This document shows positions 16,563 to 24,443 of a DNA stretch of 64,000 bases, piece after piece. The stretch comes from Streptomyces sp. NBC_01317 (GTDB lineage Bacteria > Actinomycetota > Actinomycetes > Streptomycetales > Streptomycetaceae). The DNA lies in the NCBI RefSeq assembly GCF_035961655.1, contig NZ_CP108393.1:2211001-2275000 (forward strand), read 5' to 3'. The notes beneath the pieces were generated by a model. The model worked only from the letters and a program-made list of their open reading frames with translations, was not told the origin of the DNA and did not search any database. Each line of letters begins with the position of its first letter. Position 1 is the first letter of the stretch. Made by a program: the position numbers and the translations under genes.

Positions 16563-17957
16563 TCAGTCCCGGTCGTTCGACCTCGGCACACGGAGCGTCA
16601 CCTTGAGCCCGCGCGGCTCGCCGTGCGCGTACGCGATCGAACCGCCGCCCACGGTCAGCAGGGCCCGCGAGATCGACAGTCCCAGCCCGGAGCCCTTGAC
16701 GTTCTGATGGCGGTTGCTGCGCCAGAACCGGTCGCCGATGCGCGTGATCTCGTCGTCCGTGAGCCCCGGCCCGCCGTCGTTGATGACCAGCGTGGACATC
16801 GCCCCCTCACGCCCCGCCGTCACGGTCACCTCGCCGCCCGCCGGGGTGAACTTCACGGCGTTGTCGATCACGGCGTCCAGCGCGCTGGAGAGCGCGATGG
16901 GATCGGCCCAGGCCGTGACGGCGCCCCCCTCCCGGGTCAGCGTCACCCCCTTCTCCTCCGCGACCGGCCGCCACGCCGCGACCCGCTCGGCCGCCAACTC
17001 CCCGATGTCCGTGAGCCGCAGCTCGGCTGAGGCGTGCTCGGCGAGCGCCAGGTCCAGCAGGTCGTCCAGCACGTGGGCCAGGCGCTTGCCCTCGGTGCGT
17101 ACGGAGGCGATCTCCTCGTTCCCCTCCGGCAGTTCGAGGGCGAGCAGCTCGATCCGGAGCAGCAGGGCGGCGAGCGGGTTGCGCAGCTGGTGCGAGGCGT
17201 CGGCCACGAAGGCGCGCTGCTGCTCCAGCACGTCCTCCACGTTGTCGGCCATCTCGTTGAAGGAGATCGCGAGGCGCCGCAGCTCCGGAGGGCCGCCGGC
17301 GGCGGCGACCCGTGAGTTCATCCGGCCCGTGGCGATGTCGTGGGTCGCCGCGTCCAGCACCCGTACGGGCAGTAGCACCCAGCCCGTGAGCCGGATCGCC
17401 GCCCCGACCGCGACCAGCATCGCGGCCATCTCGCCCGCGGCGATGATCAGCCAGCGCTGAAGGATGTGCGACCGCATCCGGCCGGTGGGCGAATCGGTCA
17501 CCACGACCGCGACGACGTCTCCGTCCCGTACGACGGGCGAGTCGACGATCAGCCGGCCCTCCTCCCACGGCCAGACCTGCTCGGGGTCGTCGCTGCGGCG
17601 CCCCAGCAGCGCCTCGTCGAAGGCCTGGCGGCCCTCACCGGTGGTCGGGATCGAGAACGTCCTCGGCGCGCGGGCCATGACCCCGTAGCCGTCGCGCAGG
17701 AAGACCCCCACCTCGATCCCGTACACGTCGTGGTAGCGCTTCAACTCCTCCTTGAGCATGTCGAGCCGCTCGTCGGCGCCGTCGCGGCTCTCCACTGCGA
17801 ACTGCGCGAGCGCGGCGACACGCGCCGCGTCGTCGATGCGGTCGACCACCACCCGCTGCTGCTGCGCGGCGGCGAGGAGCACGGCCAGCGGGAAGCCGAG
17901 GGCGAGGAGCACACCGGCCATGAGCACGATGAGCAGCGGCAGGAGTCGGCTGCGCAC
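16563..17957 (-). CDS. gluK: Sensor histidine kinase GluK
   Basis: 464-residue membrane sensor kinase. TM1 about residues 5-30; extracytoplasmic sensor about 31-170 (double-Cache/PAS-like, with GIEVGVFLRDGYGVMAR); TM2 about 171-200; HAMP (RVLDAATHDIATGRMNSRV); HisKA FVADASHQLRNPLAAL with the phospho-His near 253; HATPase with VIDNAVKFTPAGGEVTV (N box), INDGGPGLTDDE (G1) and [13 protein letters not shown] (G2). GTG at 17957, only 6 bp after the gluR stop, so coexpressed. The pair lies divergent from gluABCD, the arrangement described for GluR-GluK in S. coelicolor, where it responds to glutamate. The gene symbol rests on synteny and domain layout. Confidence 0.87.
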   Translation of the reverse strand: MRSRLLPLLIVLMAGVLLALGFPLAVLLAAAQQQRVVVDRIDDAARVAALAQFAVESRDGADERLDMLKEELKRYHDVYGIEVGVFLRDGYGVMARAPRTFSIPTTGEGRQAFDEALLGRRSDDPEQVWPWEEGRLIVDSPVVRDGDVVAVVVTDSPTGRMRSHILQRWLIIAAGEMAAMLVAVGAAIRLTGWVLLPVRVLDAATHDIATGRMNSRVAAAGGPPELRRLAISFNEMADNVEDVLEQQRAFVADASHQLRNPLAALLLRIELLALELPEGNEEIASVRTEGKRLAHVLDDLLDLALAEHASAELRLTDIGELAAERVAAWRPVAEEKGVTLTREGGAVTAWADPIALSSALDAVIDNAVKFTPAGGEVTVTAGREGAMSTLVINDGGPGLTDDEITRIGDRFWRSNRHQNVKGSGLGLSISRALLTVGGGSIAYAHGEPRGLKVTLRVPRSNDRD

Positions 17958-17963
17958 GGGGCG

Positions 17964-18683
17964 TTACGGACCCTCGTGCGCGGCCGGGACGACCAGGCGG
18001 TAGCCGACGCCCCGAACCGTCTCGATCACCGCGGGCATGCCGAGCTTGGCGCGCAGGGACGCCACGTGGACCTCCAGCGTCCGGCCGGTGCCCTCCCAGC
18101 TGGTGCGCCAGACCTCGCTGATGATCTGCTCCCGGCCGAAGACCACACCGGGCCGCTGCGCGAGCAGGGCCAGCAGGTCGAACTCCTTGCGGGTCAGCTG
18201 GACGACCCCGCCGTCGACGCTCACCCGGCGGGTCAGCAGTTCCAGGGTGAGGCGCCCCAGCCGCCGGCCGTCCTCGGCGCCCTCCGCGGCCGCCGGCTCC
18301 TCGGCGCCCGCCTTGCGGCGGCTCACCGCGTGGATACGGGCGAGCAGTTCACCGGTGTCGTACGGCTTGACGACGTAGTCGTCGGCGCCGAGGTTGAGGC
18401 CGTGGATCCGGGAGCGCACGTCGGCCCGGGCGGTCACCATGATCACCGGCGTTGTGGTGATCTTGCGTATCTTGCCGCAGACCTGGAAGCCGTCCTGGTC
18501 CGGCAGCCCGAGATCGAGCAGGACCACCGCGAACGGCTCCTTGCCCGCGTTGGCCGCCGGCAGGAGGGCCTGGAGCGCCTCCTCCCCGCTGCGGGCGTGC
18601 ACCACCGCGAACCCGTGCTTGGCGAGCACCGCCGACAGCGCGGCGGCGACATGGTCGTCGTCCTCGACGAGCAGCAGCCTCAT
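17964..18683 (-). CDS. gluR: OmpR-family response regulator GluR
   Basis: 239-residue response regulator. REC domain: LLLVEDDDHVAAAL (acidic pocket), VVLLDLGLPDQDG (phosphoacceptor Asp about residue 57), VTAR (Thr switch), DYVVKPYDTGELLARI (conserved Lys). The C-terminal winged helix matches OmpR/PhoB (LTRKEFDLLALLAQRPG, RTLEVHVASLRAKLG, VRGVGYRL). ATG at 18683 has GGAGAGGGG just upstream. First gene of gluR-gluK, divergent from gluA; the 283-bp gap holds a three-fold 11-bp direct repeat, the kind of site OmpR-family dimers bind. Expected to activate gluABCD. Confidence 0.9.
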   Translation of the reverse strand: MRLLLVEDDDHVAAALSAVLAKHGFAVVHARSGEEALQALLPAANAGKEPFAVVLLDLGLPDQDGFQVCGKIRKITTTPVIMVTARADVRSRIHGLNLGADDYVVKPYDTGELLARIHAVSRRKAGAEEPAAAEGAEDGRRLGRLTLELLTRRVSVDGGVVQLTRKEFDLLALLAQRPGVVFGREQIISEVWRTSWEGTGRTLEVHVASLRAKLGMPAVIETVRGVGYRLVVPAAHEGP

Positions 18684-18799
18684 GGCCCCTCTCCACCCTC
18701 CTGATCACGGTTCCGGAGCCGTACGCGGTCACGGTACGGACGGGTCGTCCCCGCTCATGGTGTCGTCCCGGTCAGGACCGGGCCATGACAGCCAGGTTT

Positions 18800-18832
18800 C
18801 CGTTACCCACCCGTTCTCCTCCCGTTCCCCGC
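18800..18832. promoter_or_regulatory. Three 11-bp direct repeats, candidate GluR operator
   Basis: CCGTTACCCAC (18800-18810), CCGTTCTCCTC (18811-18821) and CCGTTCCCCGC (18822-18832) are head-to-tail with exactly one helical turn per unit. They lie about 115 bp before gluR and 135 bp before gluA. OmpR-family regulators typically bind direct repeats at 10-11 bp spacing. Assignment to GluR is inference. Confidence 0.55.
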
Positions 18833-18902
18833 CCACCGCCCCTCTTCGCCCGGAGTGTCCGGTTGACGCCGGATCGTGATCCTCAAGTTCAGCTCAGATC
18901 TG

Positions 18903-18932
18903 CTGACGCTGATAGCGGTGCGTGACTAGGGT
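18903..18932 (+). promoter_or_regulatory. Possible gluABCD promoter
   Basis: CTGACG and TAGGGT with an 18-bp spacer, 35 bp before the gluA start. Both boxes are only partial matches to the vegetative consensus, as expected for an activated promoter. A weak call. Confidence 0.35.
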
Positions 18933-18966
18933 CCTCCCCAACCGAGTGGGACGGAGCAAAAAGCCG

Positions 18967-19752
18967 ATGAGCGGAGTGTCAGTGACCAAGGGTTCCGAGG
19001 ACGCTGTTGCGGCGTCGGACGACCTGGTCGTACTGAGCAACGTCAACAAGCACTTCGGCGCGCTGCATGTGCTCCAGGACATCGACCTGACCATCGCCCG
19101 GGGCGAGGTCGTGGTTGTCATCGGGCCCTCCGGGTCCGGTAAGTCCACACTGTGCCGCACCATCAACCGCCTGGAGACGATCGATTCGGGCGCGATCTCG
19201 ATCGACGGCAAGCCGCTGCCGCAGGAGGGCAGGGAACTCGCCCGGCTGCGCGCCGACGTCGGCATGGTCTTCCAGTCGTTCAACCTCTTCGCGCACAAGA
19301 CCGTGCTGGAGAACGTCACCCTGGGCCAGGTCAAGGTCCGCAAGACGGACAAGAAGGCCGCGGACGACAAGGCCCGCGCGCTCCTGGACCGGGTGGGTGT
19401 GGGGACGCAGGCCGACAAGTACCCGGCGCAGCTCTCGGGCGGACAGCAGCAACGTGTGGCCATCGCCCGGGCGTTGGCGATGGGCCCCAAGGTCATGCTG
19501 TTCGACGAACCGACCTCCGCGCTCGACCCCGAGATGATCAACGAGGTCCTTGAGGTCATGCAGCAGCTGGCCCGCGACGGGATGACGATGGTCGTCGTCA
19601 CCCACGAGATGGGCTTCGCGCGCTCGGCGGCGAACCGGGTCGTCTTCATGGCGGACGGCCGGATCGTCGAAGAGGCCTCGCCGGAAGCGTTCTTCAGCAA
19701 TCCCCGCAGTGACCGTGCCAAGGACTTCCTGTCGAAGATCCTGCACCACTGA
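18967..19752 (+). CDS. gluA: Glutamate ABC transporter ATP-binding protein GluA
   Basis: 261-residue ATPase of the polar amino-acid uptake family. Seen: Walker [14 protein letters not shown]-loop [18 protein letters not shown], signature [19 protein letters not shown], Walker [14 protein letters not shown], and the switch His in [12 protein letters not shown]. The N-terminal 15 or so residues form a Ser/Glu-rich lead before the nucleotide-binding domain. Start at ATG 18967 (GGAG about 10 nt upstream); a GTG at 18982 with CGGAG close by is a real alternative. First gene of gluABCD, which imports glutamate. Confidence 0.93.
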   Translation: MSGVSVTKGSEDAVAASDDLVVLSNVNKHFGALHVLQDIDLTIARGEVVVVIGPSGSGKSTLCRTINRLETIDSGAISIDGKPLPQEGRELARLRADVGMVFQSFNLFAHKTVLENVTLGQVKVRKTDKKAADDKARALLDRVGVGTQADKYPAQLSGGQQQRVAIARALAMGPKVMLFDEPTSALDPEMINEVLEVMQQLARDGMTMVVVTHEMGFARSAANRVVFMADGRIVEEASPEAFFSNPRSDRAKDFLSKILHH

Positions 19753-19840
19753 CCGGTCGTCACCGATCACCCCGCGCACCGGCCGATCGTCGCCGATCGC
19801 CCTTCGCGCCGGTCGCCGGCGAACGTCACGATCACCCTTC
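19753..19840 (+). repeat. Imperfect ~26-30 bp repeats between gluA and gluB
   Basis: Two adjacent units beginning CCGG and sharing TCGTC(A/G)CCGATC(A/G)CCC (19753-19778 and 19779-19808), then a third, more diverged copy ending GATCACCCTTCG. They fill most of the 136-bp gap before the binding-protein gene. A role in mRNA stability or processing is possible, not shown. Confidence 0.5.
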
Positions 19841-19888
19841 GTTTCGTCAGAACCGTCCGTCAACGTCTCACTTGAGGGAAGTCCACGC

Positions 19889-20716
19889 ATGAAGCTTCAC
19901 AAGGCAGGCGCGTCCGCCGCCGCCGCTCTCGTCCTCGCCCTGACCGCCACCGCGTGCGGCGGCGACAGCAGTGACGACAGCGGCAGCGAGGGCGGCGGCA
20001 AGATCGCCATCGGTATCAAGTTCGACCAGCCGGGCCTCGGCCTGAAGACGCCGGACGGCACCTTCACCGGCTTCGACGTCGACGTCGCCACGTACGTCGC
20101 CAAGGAACTCGGCTACGACGCCAAGGACATCGAGTGGAAGCAGGCGCCTAGCGCCGAGCGCGAGAACCTGATCGCCAACGGTGACGTGAAGTTCGTCGCC
20201 GCGAGCTACTCGATCAACGACGAGCGCAAGCAGAAGGTCGACTTCGCGGGACCGTACTTCCTCGCCCACCAGGACCTCCTGGTCCGCGCGGACGACTCCT
20301 CCATCACCAAGCCCGAGGACCTGAACTCCAAGAAGCTCTGTTCGGTCACGGGCTCCACCTCGGCGCAGAACGTCAAGGAGAGGCTCGCCCCCAAGGCCGG
20401 TCTCCTGGAGCAGGGCGGCTACTCCGAGTGCCTGACGGGCCTGGAGAACAAGACCGTCGACGCCCTGACGACCGACGACTCCATTCTCGCCGGTTACGCC
20501 GCGCAGAAGGAGCACGAGGGCAAGTTCAAGCTCGTCGGCCTCAAGCTCAGCGACGAGAACTACGGCATCGGCCTCAAGAAGGGCGACACCGAACTGCTCG
20601 GCAAGATCAACGACGCCCTCAAGAAGATGGAGTCGGACGGTTCCTGGCAGAAGGCCGTGACGGCCAACTTCGGTCCGGCCGGCTACAAGAACGAGCCCGC
20701 CCCCGCGATCGGCTGA
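19889..20716 (+). CDS. gluB: Glutamate-binding lipoprotein GluB
   Basis: 275-residue solute-binding protein (SBP family 3). Signal peptide with lipobox ALTATAC, Cys at about residue 24, then a Ser/Asp/Gly-rich linker. Family signatures: KFDQPGLGLKTPDGTFTGFD and FDVDVATYVAKELGY in lobe 1, FAGPYFLAHQDLLVR at the hinge, and LCSVTGSTSAQNVKE in lobe 2. ATG at 19889 with GAGGGAAG 9 nt upstream, a strong ribosome site. Anchored to the outer membrane face, it delivers glutamate to GluC/GluD. A 12-bp-stem hairpin follows the stop, which would favour its mRNA over the permease genes. Confidence 0.94.
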   Translation: MKLHKAGASAAAALVLALTATACGGDSSDDSGSEGGGKIAIGIKFDQPGLGLKTPDGTFTGFDVDVATYVAKELGYDAKDIEWKQAPSAERENLIANGDVKFVAASYSINDERKQKVDFAGPYFLAHQDLLVRADDSSITKPEDLNSKKLCSVTGSTSAQNVKERLAPKAGLLEQGGYSECLTGLENKTVDALTTDDSILAGYAAQKEHEGKFKLVGLKLSDENYGIGLKKGDTELLGKINDALKKMESDGSWQKAVTANFGPAGYKNEPAPAIG

Positions 20717-20751
20717 CACGGCCCGATCACCGACCAGCAGAGACAGCGGTG

Positions 20752-20780
20752 ACGCGCCGCCGGGACGACCGGCGGCGCGT
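20752..20780 (+). terminator. Intercistronic hairpin between gluB and gluC
   Basis: ACGCGCCGCCGG and its exact complement around a GACGA loop, 36 nt after the gluB stop and 36 nt before gluC. No U tract. Probably a partial terminator or 3'-end stabiliser giving excess binding protein over permease, a known arrangement in ABC importer operons. Confidence 0.65.
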
Positions 20781-20815
20781 ACCGGAAAGCCAACCTGGGG
20801 AGAGCGCGGGGCATC

Positions 20816-21490
20816 GTGTTCGACTTTCTTGATTCCGGGCGGTACGACCTGCTCGGCGCGTTCTGGGTGACCGTACAGCTCGCCCTTCTTTCCGCGGTCG
20901 GTTCCCTGATATGGGGAACGCTGCTGGCCGGGATGCGCGTCAGTCCCGTGCCACTGATGCGTGCCTTCGGCACCGCCTACGTCAACCTCGTGCGCAACAC
21001 CCCGTTGACGGTGATCATCGTCGGCTGTTCGCTGGGTCTCTACCAGACGCTCGCGATCACGCTCGGCGGCCAGGATTTCAAGTCGATCGGTTTCCGCCTC
21101 GCTGTCCTCGGCCTGGTCGCCTACACCGGCACCTTCGTCTGTGAGGCCCTGCGCTCCGGCATCAACACCGTGCCGGTCGGACAGGCCGAGGCGGCCCGCG
21201 CGCTGGGCCTGAGTTTCTTCCAGGTGCTGACGCTGATCGTGCTCCCCCAGGCGTTCCGTTCCGTTGTCGCGCCCCTCGCGAACGTACTGATCGCCCTGAC
21301 CAAGAACACCACGGTGGCCGCCGCGATCAGCGTCGCGGAAGCCGCCGCGCTGATGAAGACGATGATCGAGAACGAGGCCGACGCGCTCTTCGCCGTATTC
21401 GCGGTGTTCGCCTTCGGATTTGTTGTTCTCACCCTTCCGATGGGCCTGATCCTCGGCTGGGTCAGCAAGCGAGTGGCGGTGAAACGATGA
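20816..21490 (+). CDS. gluC: Glutamate ABC transporter permease GluC
   Basis: 224-residue inner-membrane permease of the His/Glu/Gln/Arg family. About five hydrophobic spans starting with GAFWVTVQLALLSAVGSLIW. RNTPLTVIIV is the conserved RNTP motif of polar amino-acid permeases; EAARALGLSFFQVLTLIVLPQAFRSV is the EAA loop that docks on GluA. GTG at 20816 after GGGGAGAG. Its stop overlaps the gluD start by 4 bp, so translation is coupled. Confidence 0.94.
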   Translation: MFDFLDSGRYDLLGAFWVTVQLALLSAVGSLIWGTLLAGMRVSPVPLMRAFGTAYVNLVRNTPLTVIIVGCSLGLYQTLAITLGGQDFKSIGFRLAVLGLVAYTGTFVCEALRSGINTVPVGQAEAARALGLSFFQVLTLIVLPQAFRSVVAPLANVLIALTKNTTVAAAISVAEAAALMKTMIENEADALFAVFAVFAFGFVVLTLPMGLILGWVSKRVAVKR

Positions 21491-22392
21491 GTGCCACCAA
21501 CGTCCTCTACGACGTCCCGGGACCCGGCGCCAAGCGGCGCAACATCATCTACACGATCGTGTTTCTCGCCGTCCTCGGACTGGCGGTCTGGTGGGTCCTT
21601 TCCACCATGGCCGACAAGAACCAGCTGGCGTCCGAGAAATGGAGTCCGTTCGTCACGGATTCCCGGGTCTGGACGACCTATCTGCTGCCCGGCCTCGGGG
21701 TGACCCTCCAGGCGGCGGCGCTGTCCGTCGTGATAGCCCTGCCGCTCGGCGCGCTGCTCGGTATCGGCCGGCTCTCCGACCACCGCTGGGTCCGGGTGCC
21801 GGTGGGCGTGGTCGTCGAGTTCTTCCGCTCGATCCCCGTGCTGATCATGATGGTCTTCGCGAGTCAGCTGTACGTGCAGTTCACCGACATCCCGTCGGAC
21901 AGCAGGCCGTTGTACGCGGTGGTGACGGGCCTGGTGCTGTACAACGCGTCCGTCATCGCGGAGATCGTCCGGGCCGGCATCCTCTCGCTCCCGTACGGGC
22001 AGACCGACGCCTCGAAGGCGATAGGGATGCGCAAGGGCCAGGCCATGACGTACGTCCTGCTGCCGCAGGCGGTCACGGCGATGCTGCCCGCCCTGGTCAG
22101 CCAGCTGGTCGTGATCGTCAAGGACACCGCGCTCGGCGGCGCGCTGCTCGGCCTCCAGGAACTGCTCTCGCAGAACCGCACCATCACCGCGAACTACGGC
22201 GCCAACACCATCGCCGCGTTCACCGTCATCGCCCTGCTCTACATCGTCCTCAACTTCGTGCTCACGACGTTCGCGGGCTGGCTGGAGAAGCGGCTCCGCA
22301 CGGCGAAGAAGAGCACGGGCGCGGTTCTCGGGGCGGGCGACGCGGATCTGGCCAACGGTCCGGGCGCGTCGAAGTCGGCCACCGGAATCTGA
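21487..22392 (+). CDS. gluD: Glutamate ABC transporter permease GluD
   Basis: 301-residue permease, partner of GluC. An N-terminal cytoplasmic lead with TM1 (NIIYTIVFLAVLGLAVWWVL) precedes the permease domain; FFRSIPVLIMMVF matches the conserved permease region, and DASKAIGMRKGQAMTYVLLPQAVTAM is the EAA loop. The C-terminus is a cytoplasmic Lys/Gly-rich tail. ATG overlaps the gluC TGA in an ATGA. Followed by a strong bulged hairpin that ends the operon. Confidence 0.94.
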   Translation: MSATNVLYDVPGPGAKRRNIIYTIVFLAVLGLAVWWVLSTMADKNQLASEKWSPFVTDSRVWTTYLLPGLGVTLQAAALSVVIALPLGALLGIGRLSDHRWVRVPVGVVVEFFRSIPVLIMMVFASQLYVQFTDIPSDSRPLYAVVTGLVLYNASVIAEIVRAGILSLPYGQTDASKAIGMRKGQAMTYVLLPQAVTAMLPALVSQLVVIVKDTALGGALLGLQELLSQNRTITANYGANTIAAFTVIALLYIVLNFVLTTFAGWLEKRLRTAKKSTGAVLGAGDADLANGPGASKSATGI

Positions 22393-22442
22393 GGCCGACA
22401 GCGCCTCAAGTCCAGCAGCATCCGAGTCCAGCAGCGTCCCGG

Positions 22443-22482
22443 CCGGGGCGGCGGCGCCCTCACCGGGCGCGCGCCGCCCCGG
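22443..22482 (+). terminator. Terminator hairpin after gluABCD
   Basis: A GC-rich stem of about 17 bp with one bulged base and a TCACC loop (CCGGGGCGGCG...CGCCGCCCCGG), 50 bp after the gluD stop. Confidence 0.7.
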
Positions 22483-22590
22483 TCGTCGCTTGACGGGGGC
22501 ACCCCCAATAGGTTGCATACGTTCTGTGATCGCGTACCGGGCTCCAACCGCCACTGACCGCAGGACCGTACGGGCCGGAGGAGTCGCGCC

Positions 22591-24249
22591 GTGGACCCGG
22601 TGATCGTGGCGGGCGCGGGCCCCGTGGGGCTCGCCCTCTCCCTCGCCCTCGCCGCCCAGGGCGTCCCCAGCGTCGTCCTGGACGAAGGGTCCGGTACGGA
22701 CGACCCGCGCCCGGCCCGTACCGTCGTCCTGCGCTCCGACACCGCCTCCTTCGCCGAGCGCCTCGGCTGCACCACCCTGCGTGACGAGGGAGTCCACTGG
22801 GTGGGCTGGCGGTCACTGAGGCGCAAGCAACTGATGCGACAGCAGCCGCTCGGTGAGGACGGCGGCCCGGCCCCGCTGCACATCCCCCAGCACGCGCTGG
22901 CCCGCGGGCTGCGCGAGGCCATCGCGGACCAGCCGCTAGTACGGGTCGTGACCGGCAACCGCCTCGACTCGCTGGAGCAGGACGCGCGCGGGGTCAGCGT
23001 GCACACCCGCGGCCCCGGGGCGACCTGGTGGCGCGGCAGTCACCTGGTGGGCTGCGACGGCGCCCGGTCCACCGTCCGCAAACTGCTCGGGGTCCGCTTC
23101 CCCGGCCGTACGGGGGTCGAGCGCCACGCCGTCGCCGCGCTGCGCGCCGACCTGCCCTGGCCCGGGGAGGCCGTACTGCACCGGCAGCCGCCGTGGCGCT
23201 CCGGCGGCGCGGAGGTCTCCGCCCGCCCCCTGCCGGACGGTGTGTGGCGGCTCGACTGGCTGCTGCCCTCGCGGGACGAGTTGGTCACCCCCGACGCGCT
23301 GATCGCCCGTTTACGGGACACCCTGGCCGGCTGGTGCGGCGAGACCCCGCCGTACGAACTGCTCGACACCGGCGTCTACACCCTGCACCACCGGCTGGCC
23401 AAGCGCTGGCGAGTGGGCCGCGCGTTCCTCGCCGGGGACGCGGCGCACCTGCTCGGCGCCGTGGGCACGCAGGGGCTCGACGAAGGGCTGCGGGACGCCG
23501 ACAACCTCGCCTGGAAGCTGGCCCACGCCTGGCATCACGGCGCGTCCGACACCCTGCTCGACAGCTACCAGGCGGAGCGGCGCACGGCCGTGGCCGCACG
23601 GCTGCGCGCCGCCGACCAGTCGCTGCCGATACTGCGCGGCGGCGGGGGGCTGAGGACGTATCTCCCGGGGGGCGTACGCGGGCACGACACGCTGCTCTCG
23701 GACGGACATCTGGGCTTCGGGCCGTTGGGAGCACCGCCGGCCTATCCGCACTCCCCCCTCGCGCCTCCGCACTCCGAGGCGCACACGGCGGTCGGCACGG
23801 CCCCCGGCGCGCCGGTCGACAACGTACGGGTGACGGCGCCGGACGGGACGACCGCCGGGCTGCGGGACCGGCTGGGGCGGGGACGGCTGCTCGTCGTGCT
23901 CGTCGCGCCGGGCACCGGGGTGTGGGACCGGCGGCACTGGCTGACGGCGGGGGTCATGCCCCGGTTGGCGGCGGCGGTGACGGCTCTGCCGGTACGGGCT
24001 GAGCTGCTGGTCACCGAGGGCTATCCGGGCGCGTCGGCGCACAGCGTGCTGCTGGTACGGCCGGACGGCCATCTGGTGGCGGCCTTCGGCGGGGTGCGCC
24101 CCGCCGCGCTGTACGAGGCGGCCGACGCGGCACGCGGGGGTGACCCGGCGGCGGCCGGCGCCCCGTCCGTACCGTCCCCGGCCCCGCCCTCGAAGCCCTC
24201 CGCGCCGTCGTCACCGGCGGCTCCTGACCACACCTTGAACATCAATTGA
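22591..24249 (+). CDS. FAD-dependent aromatic-type monooxygenase with a TTA codon
   Basis: 552-residue class A flavoprotein monooxygenase (PheA/TfdB, MhpA, polyketide hydroxylase type). Seen: Rossmann GAGPVGLALSLALAAQG at the very N-terminus, the mid-chain DG motif (GCDGARSTVRK), GDAAHLLGAVGTQGLDEGLRDADNLAWKL contacting FAD ribityl, and a C-terminal thioredoxin-like domain. The tail is Pro/Ser/Ala-rich. GTG at 22591 follows GGAGGAG. Codon 241 (23311-23313) is TTA, so full-length translation should depend on the bldA tRNA. A TTGACG box at 22490 could be its -35. No biosynthetic cluster surrounds it; substrate unknown. Confidence 0.88.
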   Translation: MDPVIVAGAGPVGLALSLALAAQGVPSVVLDEGSGTDDPRPARTVVLRSDTASFAERLGCTTLRDEGVHWVGWRSLRRKQLMRQQPLGEDGGPAPLHIPQHALARGLREAIADQPLVRVVTGNRLDSLEQDARGVSVHTRGPGATWWRGSHLVGCDGARSTVRKLLGVRFPGRTGVERHAVAALRADLPWPGEAVLHRQPPWRSGGAEVSARPLPDGVWRLDWLLPSRDELVTPDALIARLRDTLAGWCGETPPYELLDTGVYTLHHRLAKRWRVGRAFLAGDAAHLLGAVGTQGLDEGLRDADNLAWKLAHAWHHGASDTLLDSYQAERRTAVAARLRAADQSLPILRGGGGLRTYLPGGVRGHDTLLSDGHLGFGPLGAPPAYPHSPLAPPHSEAHTAVGTAPGAPVDNVRVTAPDGTTAGLRDRLGRGRLLVVLVAPGTGVWDRRHWLTAGVMPRLAAAVTALPVRAELLVTEGYPGASAHSVLLVRPDGHLVAAFGGVRPAALYEAADAARGGDPAAAGAPSVPSPAPPSKPSAPSSPAAPDHTLNIN

Positions 24250-24275
24250 CCGTCCACGGGCTCACATGGTGTACT
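24246..24275 (+). promoter_or_regulatory. Promoter of the leader peptide-cysteine dioxygenase unit
   Basis: TTGACC (5 of 6 to consensus) and TGTACT (4 of 6) with an 18-bp spacer. The -35 overlaps the stop codon of the monooxygenase gene. The expected start point falls about 8 nt after the -10, at or next to the leader GTG at 24283, implying a leaderless transcript. Confidence 0.6.
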
Positions 24276-24282
24276 CCGAAAC

Positions 24283-24369
24283 GTGACTGACACCGATGTG
24301 CGCCTGTGGCGGAGGGTCCATATGGACCTGGTCCGCTACGCGGGCTGCGTCTGTCGCCCGTCCTGCTGA
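24283..24369 (+). CDS. Cysteine-rich leader peptide (28 aa)
   Basis: Short reading frame GTG..TGA encoding 28 residues that end in MDLVRYAGCVCRPSC, with three Cys in the last seven positions. The part before it contains VRLWRRVH, giving the R-x-H-x-D-L-x-R pattern of the actinobacterial 'putative leader peptide' family found before sulfur-metabolism genes. No Shine-Dalgarno is present and the promoter places the transcript start at the GTG, so translation is probably leaderless. Position 75 bp before a cysteine dioxygenase gene suggests that ribosome stalling at Cys codons when Cys-tRNA is low alters downstream expression; this mechanism is inferred. Confidence 0.75.
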   Translation: MTDTDVRLWRRVHMDLVRYAGCVCRPSC

Positions 24370-24443
24370 TTCGCCGTTTTTCCGTGCGCCGCCGTGCCTC
24401 AGGCGGCAGTGCTTCCCGCGAACTTCTTCAGGACGGTCACCCG

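Noticed and set aside
22591..24249. FAD monooxygenase as part of a natural-product gene cluster
   Set aside because: Neighbours are glutamate transport and sulfur metabolism genes; no synthase, cyclase or resistance gene is nearby.
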